The notes below the pieces were generated by a model. It was not told where the DNA came from, ran no database searches, and was given only the letters and a program-made list of their open reading frames with translations. 64,000 bases of DNA from Datisca glomerata (lineage: Eukaryota; Streptophyta; Magnoliopsida; Cucurbitales; Datiscaceae). Numbering within the stretch: position 1 is the first letter of the stretch; each line of letters begins with the position of its first letter. Position numbers and translations under genes: made by a program. Shown here piece by piece: positions 11,281-22,235 of this stretch. The stretch covers positions 1 to 64,000 of the forward strand of contig QANY01005406.1 in assembly GCA_003255025.1 (NCBI GenBank), read 5' to 3'.

Positions 11281-11321
11281 CGAGAGAAAACGCTCGAGAA
11301 ACCCACCCAAAAACACTAAAC

Positions 11322-12773
11322 ATGCCTAGAACTAGATCCAACGCAGCCTATAATGGAGACAATGAAGCCAGAAACACTAATGACCAACCAGATTAACCAA
11401 CCCCACCAGCGAAGATACTCTAGACAGTTCTGACTTAGATTCGAGAGATGGAAGAATGAAATGCAAAAACCTAGCGCGATCCGTGGAGAGCTATGGTGGA
11501 ACAGATCTATGCTCTTCAACAATAGATGGCTCGGACGCGCGCCGAGATCAGCCAAAAAGCAAATAACGAAGAACAAGACATCTGTTCAAAGAATAACATG
11601 TGAGAGGCGAGACAAAAACTACGAGAATAGCAGGAACTTGCAACGAGAAGAAGGGGAAATCCAGTCTTAGTACCGAGAAAAGGAGGTTGCAGGGGAGATG
11701 CGCCAGTCTAAAATTATCACCAAGGAAGTTATAGGAGAATTACTGAAATGAAAGATGCTAGAGATGACGAACCTAAGGAGTACTGAAAAATGTGACATTG
11801 AATCTCTCACCCGTACCTTGTTGAGTCTAGAGATTCTGGCAGCTCTGGTACCCAAGAAATTTATGGCTCCAAAAGTTCAAGTGTTACGAATGGAAGATTG
11901 ATCCAATCGGTCATCTCCGCCGTTTTAGGCAGATAATGGCATTGTATCAGCATGATGATGAGTTAATGTGCAGAATGTTCCCAACCAGTCTGGAAAGAAT
12001 GATATTAAAATTATATCATTCACTTCCTATTCAGTCGATTACTAACTTTGTTGTTATGTCTTCTATCTTTCTGGAATAGTACTCCACATATCGAGCAGTA
12101 ATGGAGGACATCATCCTGGAGTACCTCATCATGATCACGATCATGGAAGGAGAATCCTTACAAGAGTACACCCATAGATTCAATGATGAAATAGAGAAGG
12201 TAAAAAATTGTGATGATCGGATGGCCAGACTAGCTTGTAGAAGAGGATTAGGACCAAACTCACCCTTGTTCGAAGACTTGTCCAAAACAAAATCTTTATC
12301 TATGGTAGACACTTTCCAAATGGCTCAAATTTATATCACACTGGAAGAAGAAAAGAAGAGTCTGTTGAAAGCAAACAAACGAAAAAGGAAGAATCACAGA
12401 AGTGAGAAAGGAACTCTAGATAAAAAAGGAAGAGAACTGACAGGATAGACAAAACTAACGAAAGGGTGGAAAACGGGGAAGGACAGAGTATCGAAGACAA
12501 TACTTGAGTAGAATACATATAAAGGACGAGGTCAACACACCATTGACCCTCTCATTGAATCAAATCTTAGAACAGATTAAGGACAAGCCATGGTTAAAAA
12601 GGCCAATACCACTTACAAAAGAACTCAGTTACAAAGACAAGGATAAGTACTGTTCTTTCCACATGAGCAGTGGACATTACACCAAAGATTGCTTCCAACT
12701 CAAAGAATATATTGAAGAACTTATAAAAGATGGATATCTGCGCCGGTTCGTGAAAAGAGAAGAGAAGAAATAG
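11322..12773 (+). pseudogene. Gag remnant of element 2
   Basis: The frame starts MPRTRSNAAYNGDN close behind the primer-binding site and is broken by several stops and frameshifts. Recognisable parts are MALYQHDDELMCRMFPTSL-like and GESLQEYTHRFNDEIEKVKN (12101-12448), both typical of Retrotrans_gag. Near the end comes DKYCSFHMSSGHYTKDCFQL then LKEYIEELIKDGYLRRFV (12504-12773). This CxFHxxxGHxTxDC arrangement followed by an IExLIxxGxLRxFV helix is typical of the gag end in Tat-type elements. Confidence 0.8.
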
Positions 12774-13030
12774 GAGACAGAAAAATAAGATTGTGGTGAT
12801 GAAAAGTGTGACAACGAGAAACGGCCACTTCACGTTGTCAGCACTATCATTGCACTAACATAGCAGGAAGAAATAACAAGCAAGGAAAGGAAGCAGTACT
12901 GTAAGAAGCCAATGTTGGAGAAGTGCATGGAGAACCACTCATCTGACAACGGGAATCTCCCGTTAATATTTGATGATCTAGATCTCAAACACGACGGACA
13001 CCATAATGATGCACTTGTCATTTCAATATA

Positions 13031-13340
13031 GGTTGGTAATTGCCTCTTCAGAAGAGTTGTGGTAGATGATGGAAGTGCGGTTAACATATTTTACCGAAGC
13101 ACGTTAGAAAAGATGTCAATGGGAGATCAGTAGCTGCAGGGGACCTCACAATCATTGTTAGGTTTTAATGGAGCTACCAGCTACTCGGAGGGGATCCTTA
13201 CTCTCCCTGTAAGGGCTGAACCTTTTAATCATATGACTGGGTTTGTGATTCTGGATACTTCATCCCCATACAACACCATTCTGGTAAGAACATGGATGCA
13301 TAAAATGAAAGTTGTATTGTCAACCTTCTACAGAGTGTAA
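13031..13340 (+). pseudogene. Aspartic protease remnant of element 2
   Basis: The frame reads VVVDDGSAVNIFYRSTLEKM, a stop, then GFNGATSYSEGILTLPVRAE and SPYNTILVRTWMHKMKVV. The D(D/S)G active-site region and the SPYNxILGRxWxH signature fit the gypsy gag-pol protease. The box reads VDDGS. A stop at 13132-13134 splits the domain. Confidence 0.75.
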
Positions 13341-13689
13341 AGTACCCCTCACCAGAAGGAATCAAGACCATCAAAGGAGACCAGGCTTCAGCCCGCATAT
13401 GTTTTGTGACTGCATTGGAGTCTGCAAAGAAAAATTGTACAGAAGAAGTAGAACTCAGAGAGCCAAAGGAAGCAAATCAATAGCAATCAAAGGACGACAA
13501 GTCAGACGTCCTGAGGTATGAGGCAGAGGAACATATAGAGTTGGTGTGCTTAGAAGAAGGAATACAAAAGATGATAAACATCATCACCTACCTTGAATAA
13601 GCATAGAAAGACATGTTGATCGACTTTCTAAGAAGGAACAATGATGATTTTGCCATTACTAAGCAAGAAATACTGGGAATTCCAGAAGA

Positions 13690-15415
13690 GATTATATGCC
13701 ACAAGTTGAACACGGATCCAACAGTAAAACTGGTTAAATAAAAGAAAAGGAGTTTCGCGCCCGAACAGAATAAATCAATAAAGAAAGAATTAATAAGCTA
13801 TTAAACGCAGGATTCATTAGAGAAGTTGACTATCCAGAGTGGCTGGCCAATGTCGTGATGGTACGAAAAAATAATGGCAAATGGAGAATCTGTGTGGATT
13901 TCACCGACTTAAACAAAGCTTCTCCGAAGGAAGACTATCCACTGACTAGGATTGACCAAATGGTAGACGCCATATCTGGACATGAGCTCCTCAGCTTTAT
14001 GGACACATATTTTGGATATAACCAGGTGAAACTGTTCCAACCTGACTGAGTAAAAACTTCTTTCATTACTGAATATGACATCTATTATTATAAACTAATG
14101 CCCTTTGGGTTGAAAAATACGGGAGCTACATATTAGAGATTGGTGAACAAAGTTTTCCAGTGTCAGATTGGAAGAAATATGGAGGTGTACGTGGATGACA
14201 TGTTGGTAAAAACAAAAGGACGAGAAAACCATATCCAAGAACTAGAGGAGGCTTTCTCAGTCTTGAGAAAGAACTCAATGAAGCTCAATCTGGAGAAGTG
14301 TACTTTCGGCGTTACTGCAGGGAAATTCCTTGGCCACTTAATAACCTGGCGAGGGATAAAAGTTAACCCAGACCAGGTGAAGGTTATAATGGAGATTAAG
14401 TCCCCGAGGAATAAAAATAAATTCAAGGACTAACTGGGAGACTCGCAGCACTCAACTTCTTTATTTCCGGGTCAACAGATAAATGCAAGCCGTTCTCTAA
14501 AAAACTGAGAAAGAACTCTACAGACAAATGGAATGAAGAGTGCGAAGAGGCCTTCAACAGAATCAAGGAGTACTTAACAACACTCCCACTACTCTCAAAA
14601 CCAATGCCTGGTGAACAACTCCTCTTGTATGTTGCAGTTTCGGAAACAGCTGTAAGTCTCGTGCTCATTAGAGAAGAAAATAAGTAGAAGCCCATATACT
14701 TCATCAGTAAAAGCTTGGTGGCAGTAGAAGCAAGATATAAAAAGATGGAAAAATCAATACTAGCGATCGTAACTGCTGCAAGGAAGCTTAGATCTTACTT
14801 CTAGGGACACAACATTAAGGTATTAGCTGACACACCTTTTAAAAGTCTACTGCACTCCCCAGAGGTAAGTGGAAGAATGGAAAAATGGGTAATTGAACTA
14901 AATCAGTATGAGATCAATTATGAGCCAAGCACTTCAATCAAAGGGAAAGTGTTAGGAGATTTCATCACAAATTTCACCGAAGAAATAATTAGTCCAGAAC
15001 AGCCTAAAGAAATGGAGAACGAGTCTTGGAAACTATATGGTGCTTCTAACAATAAGGGAGTAGGAGCTGGAGTAGTGGTGCAAACCCATTCGGAGAAACA
15101 CTAGAGCATTCTATCTAATTTGGATTTAATGCATCGAATAATGAGGCTGAGTATGAAGTGCTAATAGCTGGAGTGTTTTTGCTACGAGAATATGAGGTAA
15201 CTGACGAGAAAATATTTCATGCTTCCATGTTAATTGTCAAACAGGTAACAAGAGAATACGTAGCTAAAGATGAGAGAATGATAAGTTATTTACATCGGGC
15301 AAGAGAATTTCTAAAATCGTTCAAAAGTTATGAAATTCAACAAATCTCGAGAACTGAAAATGGACACGCAGACGCACTAGCAAAATTTGGGATCATCTTT
15401 GCGATTCATGCATAA
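13690..15415 (+). pseudogene. Reverse transcriptase and RNase H remnant of element 2
   Basis: RT shows EWLANVVMVRKNNGKWRICV, DFTDLNKASPKEDYPLTRID and GHELLSFMDTYFGYNQVKLF (13855-14049), then a stop. It resumes at MPFGLKNTGATY and MEVYVDDMLVKTKGRENHI (14140-14433), so the catalytic YVDD is kept. The connection and RNase H parts follow with several stops (KPIYFISKSL-like at about 14700; WKLYGASNNKGVGAGVVVQT at 15010-15080; RTENGHADALAKF near 15350). At least five in-frame stops or frameshifts are visible. Confidence 0.85.
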
Positions 15416-15439
15416 AAGAAATGTACCTGTGAAATTCTT

Positions 15440-16095
15440 AGAGAAACGAAGTATTCAGCCTTCATCGAATAACGTTGCTGAAGCGGAAATCGAAACGGAA
15501 CCCAGGTGGCAACATGATTTAATCCTCAATCTCGAAAAGAGAGTACTCCTTAAGGAAACACTCCTGGCGAAAAAATTCCGGCAACAAAGTGCTAGGTACG
15601 ATTAATAAATGGATTATTATATAGAAAATATTTTCAGGACTGCACTTGAAATGCTTGAAGGAGAAAGAAGCGCAGTATGTCTTAGTAGAAATTCATGAAG
15701 GGATATATGGGAATCACATTGGGGGAAGGTCATTAGCTCGGAAAGCCTTAATGAGGGATATCATCTAGGAGAAACCAAGTATTCAGCCCTCATCGAATAA
15801 CGTTGCTGAAGCGAAAATCGAAACATAACCCAGGTGGCAACATGATTTAATCCTCTATCTTGAAAATAGAGTACTCCCTGAGGAAACACTCCTGGCGAAA
15901 AAAGTCCAGCAACAAAGTGCAAGGTACATTTTAATATATGGATTATTATATAGAAAATCTTTTCAGGACTTTACTTGAAATGCTTGAAGGAGAAAGAAGC
16001 GCAGTATGTCCTAGCAGAAATTCATGAAGGAATATGTGGGAAGCACATTGGGGGAAGATCATTAGCTCGCAAAGCCTTAATGAGGAATATTACTG
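15440..16095 (+). repeat. 328-bp tandem duplication inside pol of element 2
   Basis: GTATTCAGCC at 15451 recurs at 15779. The whole block up to GCCTTAATGAG follows in both copies with about 5-8% difference, giving units of about 328 bp. Because 328 is not a multiple of three, the duplication shifts the frame between RNase H and integrase. Confidence 0.9.
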
Positions 16096-17049
16096 GCCTA
16101 GAATGCATCAAGACGTTGAGCAATATGTAAAAAATGTGACAAACGCCAACAATTTGCCCCAGTCACCAGATTGACTCTGGGAGAACTGAACATAATAGCA
16201 AGCCCATGGACTTTCATGCAGTGGGCATTCGACATCATCGGTCCACTCTCCACAGCGCCAGCTCAGGAAGTGCTTCTTACTAGTGGCCACAGACTACTTC
16301 ACAAAATGGATAGAAGCGGAGGCTTTCACGAGAATCATGGAAGAAGAAGTCAAAGGATTTTTGTGAGAAAGTTTAATATGTCGATATGAAATACCCAAGA
16401 TATTGATCTCAGATAACAGACTACAGCTCACAGGAAAAATTGTTAAAGGCTCTTGCGAAGGACTCAACATCACCAATCATTTCTTTAGTCCATACTATTC
16501 ACAAGGAAACGTGCAAGCTGAAAGATCGAATCATATTATCCTTGAAAACATGAGGAAGCGGCTAGAGTTCGTAAAAGGAAAATGGTTAGAGGAATTATCA
16601 ACTATACTTTGGGCCTATAGAACTACTCCTAGAGAAGCCAGTGGAGAAACATCGTTCGCCTTAGCATTCAAGGCAGAAGCAGTGATTCCCGTCAAAATTA
16701 GAAGCCTAATAGTGAGATCAGAGTTGGATGAGAAACACAATGATGAACTCCTTAATAGAAGCCTCGATCAATTGGAGAAGCGAAGAGAAGTTGCCCTAAT
16801 CAGAGTAGCGCGTTATAATCATAAAAGGAGATCCTATTTTCAGAAAAGAATGAAGAAGCGAGAATTCCAAAAAGGAGATCTAGTCCTAAAAAAGTCTTTC
16901 AATCAGAAGGAAAGTTTGGGCCAGCTTGGGAATGACCATACATAATCAGAGGCATATGAGGAATTGGGTATTACTACTTGACAACAGAGGAAGGAGCAGT
17001 CCTGGCAAAACCAAGGAATGCATCTCATTTAAATAAGTGCTTTGTGTAA
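16096..17049 (+). pseudogene. Integrase remnant of element 2
   Basis: Parts of the zinc-binding region precede MQWAFDIIGPLSTAP (16171-16389). The core continues with ISDNRLQLTG and FFSPYYSQGNVQAERSNHII, then WAYRTTPREASGETSFALAF and EAVIPVKI (16403-16945). The C-terminal GDLVLKKSF box and a final NASHLNKCFV before the stop at 17047-17049 match the usual end of gypsy pol. Stops and frameshifts separate the pieces. Confidence 0.85.
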
Positions 17050-17159
17050 TTATGATTTATAGTGAATATTTTTCCCATGGCTTTTTCCCGTAAGGGTTTT
17101 CCAGGTAAAAATATCTGGTGTCAACCTTCTAACTCTTCTTCTAGGAAATCACATCAAGG

Positions 17160-17640
17160 AAGTAAGGGCGCAAGTTCTTGGGAGGGGCAATTCGTAAGTC
17201 CTACTCTCAGAAGGAACTAAAGGCGCAAGTCCTTGAGATGGGTAATTCATAAGTCCTACTCTCAGAATGAACTAAGGGCGCAAGTCCTTGGGAGGGTCAA
17301 ATCATAAGTTCTACTCTTAGAAGGAACTAAGAACGCAAATCCTTGAGAGGGGCAATTCATAAGTCCTACTCTCAGAAAGAACTAAGGGCGCAAGTCCTTA
17401 AGATGGGCAATTCATAAGTTCTACTCTCAAAAGGAACTAATGGCGCAAGTATTTGAGATGGGCAATTCATAATTCCTACTCTCAGAAGGAATTGAGGGCA
17501 CAAGTCCTTGGGAGGGGGAATTCATATATCATACTTTCAAAAGGAACTAAGGGCGCAAGTCCTTGGGAGAGGCAATTCATAAGTCCTACTTTCAGAATGA
17601 AATAACGGCGTAAGTCCTTGAAAGGGGTAACACATAAAAA
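17160..17640. repeat. 55-bp tandem repeat array of element 2
   Basis: The landmark GGGCGCAAGTCCTTG recurs at about 17167, 17222, 17277, 17332, 17387, 17442, 17497, 17552 and 17607, exactly every 55 bp. Each unit includes GGGCAATTCATAAGTCC and TACTCTCAGAAGGAACTAA. It stands right after integrase, the position of the 89-bp array of element 1, but the sequence is unrelated. Confidence 0.95.
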
Positions 17641-18070
17641 CACAAACGGCGATGGTCAAAGGGCAAGAACAGAAGAAATAGAATGGACAAAAAAAGCTTC
17701 AAGAGCTGAGCCCAGACCAGAAGGCAGAGCTTGGACTAGAAAGCTAAGAAGTTCATGACGTGAAAGTTTCAGAAGCTGAACTCAGACCAGAAACCTCAAA
17801 CCCGAATGCCAAGAGTTTTGGCATTTCAAAAAAGTAAAAGTCTAAACTTCGGAATTAAAGAAAGAACTTCAAAGAAAAAATTCTTATCCAAAGAAAATTA
17901 CTTCACTTCAAGTCAGCGAAGTAATACATACGAACGTCTATGAGGTAAAATTTTCCAGATTAATAATTCTTATTGATATAGTTTTGAAGGAAGAGAAAAA
18001 GCAAGGAATTTGAAAAAGCTTCTACATTGATAAGATGGAAGTACATAAAAAGTTACAATTCCAAATTGCC

Positions 18071-19013
18071 TTAAAAAATAATAAAAATAAAACTGAAGGT
18101 AATCAATATCCTCATTCTGCACTTCAGAAGAGATCTCGCTGGGGGATAAGGCATCTTTTGCGAGGGGAGTATCGTCAGCGGCTCCAGAATGGTTGATCTC
18201 AGCTCAACCCACAGAAGTGGTGGCTTCGCTCTGCTCAGCAATAGGAACATCGCATAGAGGTTCCTTGGATGAGCCTTCATTCAGCCAGCTCTGTAACCCA
18301 CACCATAGATTACCTGCTCGGCTTCATAAAAAAGAGCCTGATATTCTTCTCCAACCTTTTTCTATTTTTTTCTAGAGTTTGGGCTTTGGTTGCCTCAACA
18401 GCTGCTAGAGACTCCTCAGCAGCCTTTAATGCCCTTTTACAACTCTCAGAGATTCTGTTAGACTTAGAATCTCAACCTTAGCCCCATCGACTTCTGCCGC
18501 TTGCTTCACTATCTCATAGAGCACAGACTTTGACTCATTCAACTGAGTAACTTCTTCATGAAGGCCTTCAATAATGCCAGTAGAATGAGCAACATCCCTT
18601 CGAAGTTTCTGCAATGCCAAGTCTCGAGTAGGATGATGCTCTTAGAGAGCATTATGGTGAATAAGGGCCTGAGGAGAAAACAAAAAATGGTGAGAAAAAT
18701 TAAGAGAACAACTAAGAAGGAAAAGGACAAAGAATCATACTCTGACTAAGTTGTGACTAAGGGAGGAAACAAGGTCGCCAACTCTTGAGTTGCGAGTCTT
18801 GACCAAATCAGCCTCAGAATTAATCCTGTGGGCAATTGCGTGAGAAGACTGAGCATCATCTAAGAAGCAGACTATTAATGGTATATCAGCAAATTTCCCG
18901 AACCACCAAGGGCCAGAACCACCAACTACACCCTGAGATCCAGAAGTAGGGTCTTGACTGGTGGCTGGCAGAATAGACCTAGCGAGAACAGAAATCGAAC
19001 CACAAAACGTCAA
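18071..19013 (-). pseudogene. Antisense extra ORF remnant of element 2
   Basis: Short minus-strand frames include a heptad-like segment, LRRDVAHSTGIIEGLHEEVT followed by QLNESKSVLYEIVKQ (18426-18620), and VRTRNSRVGDLVSSLSHNL-like text at 18735-19013. This looks like the coiled-coil half of the antisense protein of Tat elements. The N-terminal domain seen in elements 1 and 3 is not recognisable here. The flanks 17641-18070 and 19014-19347 show no clear frame; a GCGAGAACAGAAATCGAAGC-like motif repeats about four times at 18970-19140. Confidence 0.45.
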
Positions 19014-19347
19014 AATAGAAATCGAAGCATCAGAACAGACCTCTAGCGAGAACAGAAATCGAAGCGTTAGAGCAGACTCCTAGCGAGAATGAAAATCGAA
19101 GTATCAGAGCAGACCCTTAGCGAGAACAAGAATTAGAGCGTCAGAATAGGCCATTGATGTGAACAGGAGAATGAAAAAACAGAAGAGAAAGCTCACGCAA
19201 CCATCAAACGCACGTCATTCGGTAAGGTAATTATTATTATTGCTAACTTTTACAGGTCATTATTATAGCTGGTCTCAATGAATCTAGTGTTGAAAACTGA
19301 GGACTCGAATCATTACACCTAAATGAAGAGAGACTCCATCAAGTGTA

Positions 19348-19358
19348 ATGGGGGCAAA
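19348..19358 (+). other. Polypurine tract of element 2
   Basis: ATGGGGGCAAA directly abuts the TG of the 3' LTR, the usual place of the plus-strand primer. Confidence 0.75.
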
Positions 19359-19896
19359 TGAACAGGAATAATTCTCGGTGTTCGGCCACATCAGCGGAGA
19401 AGAAAAATAATTAAAGCAAATGCTACGGAAGCATTATGGGAATAGTTGAATTTGCCATGTTGGCAGATCTGAAGAAACTGATCTGGAGCTACTCGCCTAA
19501 CCAAAGTATTTGAAGTATAAAGGTCGCATAGGAAGTAACAAAAGCCAGAGAAGCCAAGGGAATCGTCACCGTGGCAAAGCTGGTAGCAATCACTACAACA
19601 ATCAGATTCGCCACACTACGCCAAATAATTTAAATTCAAAAAGTTGTTAATACTGATAAGCAAGGTTCAGTTATTCACCTACAAAATAAAAAAATCTTGG
19701 AAGATAAACTCAATCTCAAAGAATATTCTGTTTATTCTTGCTTTATTTCAAAAATTAAGTTGTATTACAAGCCTATAAATACATGTCAAATTGTAAACTA
19801 AAGAATCATCAAATACAAATCATTCTAAATTACTTACTTTTGTGCTTATTTCTCTGTCTTAGTATTTTCTATTTTAGAATAAAAAATTCATTTACA
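19359..19896 (+). repeat. 3' LTR of element 2
   Basis: It runs from TGAACAGGAATAATTCTCGG to CATTTACA, followed by the target duplication ACTCT. It matches 10789-11258 apart from about 70 extra bases. Confidence 0.92.
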
Positions 19897-19901
19897 ACTC
19901 T

Positions 19902-20278
19902 AATTTGAAACACTCTTTAAATAGATTAAGGAAATTTTAGTCAATAATTATTGACAATTATAACAACTTGTTATTTACTTAAAACTTTAAAAAAATCTAA
20001 CGTTTATTAAAACACTACCTTTAAACTTGTCTAGATTCATAAATTTTCCTAAAATCTTCAGCACATTCAATCTCGATCGGTCGTGTTTGCGAGTCTTGAG
20101 GACTTGAAAATCATCGTCCCCAGTTTGAAAAAATAAACCCACTATCCCCTTTACAATTTTTGTTCGCGATATCCCCTTTAATATTCTAAATTAACATATA
20201 ATATAGATCAATGCACCAACTTTAAAATATGCATTAGAAGCAAAAGAGAGGCTCAGAACTAAATCACACGTCAAATAA
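19902..20278. other. AT-rich host DNA between element 2 and the pararetrovirus
   Basis: No gene or repeat was recognised on either strand. Confidence 0.5.
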
Positions 20279-20300
20279 TATATATATATATATATATATA
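20279..20300. repeat. (TA)n tract at left end of the pararetrovirus
   Basis: About 11 TA units abut the viral leader sequence. A second TA tract borders the other end (27989-28014), so the virus appears to lie inside one TA microsatellite. TA repeats are reported as favoured sites of endogenous florendoviruses and rice tungro-like sequences. Confidence 0.85.
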
Positions 20301-20310
20301 GTAGAGTTTA

Positions 20311-20352
20311 TAGTCATGGTTATACACGGTTTACATTAAGTCATACATGGTC
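20311..20352 (-). repeat. Leader segment complementary to 27902-27956 (viral end hairpin arm)
   Basis: On the plus strand TAGTCATGGTTATA and TTTACATTAAG, then CAT, one base, CATGGTC, match the viral-sense strand of 27956-27902 (TAGTCTTGGTTATA, TTTACATTAAG, CATGCATGGTC). The two ends are therefore inverted repeats about 40-55 bp long, with an interruption. Joined in a circular genome they would flank the primer-binding site. Confidence 0.7.
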
Positions 20353-20535
20353 TCATGCAACAGATGATATGGGGAAGAAAAACTTACGATTGGAGAGCAC
20401 GGGGGCTCTTGGTGACAATAACGTGATATGTGCAGGTGTGCGCAGATCAGAGAGAAGAGGGAGTGAGAGAGAGAGAGTAAGGGTAAGGCAACCTTAAGGG
20501 CTCAACACATGAGCAGTCTATGGCATAAGGAAAAT

Positions 20536-20541
20536 TTTATT
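20536..20541 (-). terminator. Pararetroviral poly(A) signal AATAAA
   Basis: AATAAAATTTT lies on the viral-sense strand about 55 bp after the TATA box. In caulimovirids the poly(A) signal sits just downstream of the transcription start, so that a more-than-genome-length RNA gets terminal redundancy. The arrangement fits, with a rather short spacing. Confidence 0.6.
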
Positions 20542-20590
20542 ACACAAAAGAAAAAAAAAACCCGTTCCCCTCAACAAGGGTGAGAGATCC

Positions 20591-20598
20591 CTTTTATA
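20591..20598 (-). promoter_or_regulatory. Pararetroviral TATA box
   Basis: TATAAAAGGGATCTCTCACC on the viral-sense strand lies about 260 bp after the stop of the last ORF. A start near 20565 is inferred. Upstream (20794-20833) two 18-bp copies TGTAGA(C/T)GTCTTTGTC occur 22 bp apart. The first contains the bZIP-type palindrome GACGTC (20798-20803), a candidate enhancer. Confidence 0.6.
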
Positions 20599-20858
20599 AT
20601 ACAAAAGTTAACTTAACTAGAGTAATATGAAGATAAAAAGTAACTTAACCTAGATGTAAAAGCAACTATACAACTTTAATAATTACAGATGTAGGGTGGC
20701 GTGCTATGCATCGTCCACTTGTGCGGATGAGAGAGACTTTTCTGTAGCAGTCGTTGTCTGTCACTGTGTGTGTCGGACAGCTAAGAGCGTTATTGTAGAC
20801 GTCTTTGTCTGTTACTGTAGATGTCTTTGTCAGGTGGAGGAAAGCTCGTCAATTAGGT

Positions 20859-22235
20859 TTAGTGGAGCTTGCCCTTTCCTTTCTGATCTTTGTCCTTATC
20901 GATCTGATCAGAAATAATGGCAGCTAAGGAATCCCAGAAGTCAGCAATAGTAGGCTCTGGTGGGCCCTCTGCTGTTGGTGCATCTGATGTCGAGGCTGGT
21001 AAGTCGTCTTCAGGGTCTTGGCTTTCACCAGCAAGGATGCTAAAGGCATTCTGTTGACTGATGTCCAGACTGAGATCAGTGATGATAGGAGGAGGTGATA
21101 TGGATAACGGTCTGGATGGACTCGGGTTGGTACTGGTTGTGGCCATAGAAGATGTGTCAGAACCTAAAACATGAAGGAATTGGTTTTTAACAAAGGCCAT
21201 GGTTTTCACAGCTAGATCTTGTTCACTGATGTGAGGGAATTGCTGTTTGATTAGGTTTTGAGCATTGAGGAATGGGTTGCTCGTAGGTGCTGGTACAGGT
21301 TTAGGAATAGAATCATAACATGCTTGAGCATGGGTTTTGATAATTTTGGTTAATTCGGTTAAGTGGGGATTCATACCTTTGTCCCACCATTTGGTTAAAA
21401 AGATACGTTTTAATACTGGTATACCATTTTGGTATTCACATTTTAAATCCCATTTCCATATCCATGGGATATTAAATCGGATGATAAAATAAATCCAAGC
21501 TTTGGAAACAGTAGTATTTTTCTGGAAAAGGGCATATTGGGAATGCCACTCTTTAAATTCAGTTTGTAATTTTTCTGGTAGAGTTTCAATGGTAATACCA
21601 AATTTATCCCACCAAAGGAGGAACCAGTTTGGTAATCCTGAGTCTAATACTTCAGGACAAATACGGATAAACCATGTATGGTTGTGTATCGGATTTTGAT
21701 AATAAAATGTATTAGTAAAGGATTCAATATAATCCCAGTAGCTGTATTTAATTGTTTTCTGGTGTATTTCCATTGTTTTAGTAGTATGGGGATGTAAACC
21801 CCATTGATTAATGGAAATAAAATTACGGATAACAGCCTTACTAAAAGTAATTGGGCTGGTATTTCGGTTTGAGTCATGGAAAGTATGTCTAATTTCCATG
21901 CTACCAGATTGAACTACTATAGCCTCATAAATATATCTATAGTGCTCAAACCTGGTTGGATACTGTTGTGTGGAGAGATAACGATTTTTAATCTCCCATG
22001 GATCTTCCATCCATTTCTCATCATTCGGTTCAATTATGAGGATCTGCTCCTCAGTCAATCGGTTCAATATATACTGTTCAGGTGTCAAGAGGACTTCTTT
22101 TGTACTCTTTCGAGTAGCCTCTTGCACACTGGGGAATTCTGAGGGCCAGAAAATCCCATCATTCGGATATTGCAGATTAATTCTGCCACGTCCGCGCCCA
22201 CGAGAGCTACGGCCTCTTCCTCGGTTACTCATCAT
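20859..22235 (-). CDS. Pararetroviral last ORF, RG-rich protein of unknown function
   Basis: This open frame encodes 458 residues. Its start overlaps the end of the polyprotein in ATGATGAGTAA, which holds two start codons and the upstream stop, a setup for reinitiation or leaky start. The N-terminus (residues 3-20) is an arginine-glycine-serine cluster, SNRGRGRSSRGRGRGR, probably nucleic-acid binding. The middle is rich in Trp and aromatic residues (for example LLWWDKFG and IPWIWKWDLK near residues 230-290). The C-terminal 100 residues are Pro/Ser/Thr-rich and acidic, ending in a Lys-rich tail. I do not recognise a family. Its place after RT corresponds to the ORF of unknown function of florendoviruses, or by position to the transactivator of other genera, but no transactivator motif is seen. 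Confidence 0.8.
   Translation of the reverse strand: MMSNRGRGRSSRGRGRGRINLQYPNDGIFWPSEFPSVQEATRKSTKEVLLTPEQYILNRLTEEQILIIEPNDEKWMEDPWEIKNRYLSTQQYPTRFEHYRYIYEAIVVQSGSMEIRHTFHDSNRNTSPITFSKAVIRNFISINQWGLHPHTTKTMEIHQKTIKYSYWDYIESFTNTFYYQNPIHNHTWFIRICPEVLDSGLPNWFLLWWDKFGITIETLPEKLQTEFKEWHSQYALFQKNTTVSKAWIYFIIRFNIPWIWKWDLKCEYQNGIPVLKRIFLTKWWDKGMNPHLTELTKIIKTHAQACYDSIPKPVPAPTSNPFLNAQNLIKQQFPHISEQDLAVKTMAFVKNQFLHVLGSDTSSMATTSTNPSPSRPLSISPPPIITDLSLDISQQNAFSILAGESQDPEDDLPASTSDAPTAEGPPEPTIADFWDSLAAIISDQIDKDKDQKGKGKLH

Larger units (their letters stand above)
10789..19896 (+). mobile_element. Ty3/gypsy LTR retrotransposon, Tat-like lineage (element 2)
   Basis: LTRs 10789-11258 and 19359-19896 bracket 9.1 kb. 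A perfect 5-bp target duplication, ACTCT, flanks it (10784-10788 and 19897-19901). The order is LTR, primer-binding site, gag, protease, RT, RNase H, integrase, 55-bp tandem array, antisense coding remnants, polypurine tract ATGGGGGCAAA, LTR. A gag end with the CSFHMSSGHYTKDC signature and the antisense ORF point to the Tat lineage. All coding parts are interrupted by stops and frameshifts, so the copy is not autonomous now. It is related to element 3 (same layout, near-identical primer-binding site, alignable gag and pol). Confidence 0.92.

Noticed and set aside
17160..17640. Regular repeats as a CRISPR array
   Set aside because: Units are directly adjacent with no unique spacers, and the DNA is a plant nuclear retroelement.
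20696..20917. Plus-strand frame rich in Cys/Val
   Set aside because: It runs through the viral intergenic repeats on the non-viral strand; no support.
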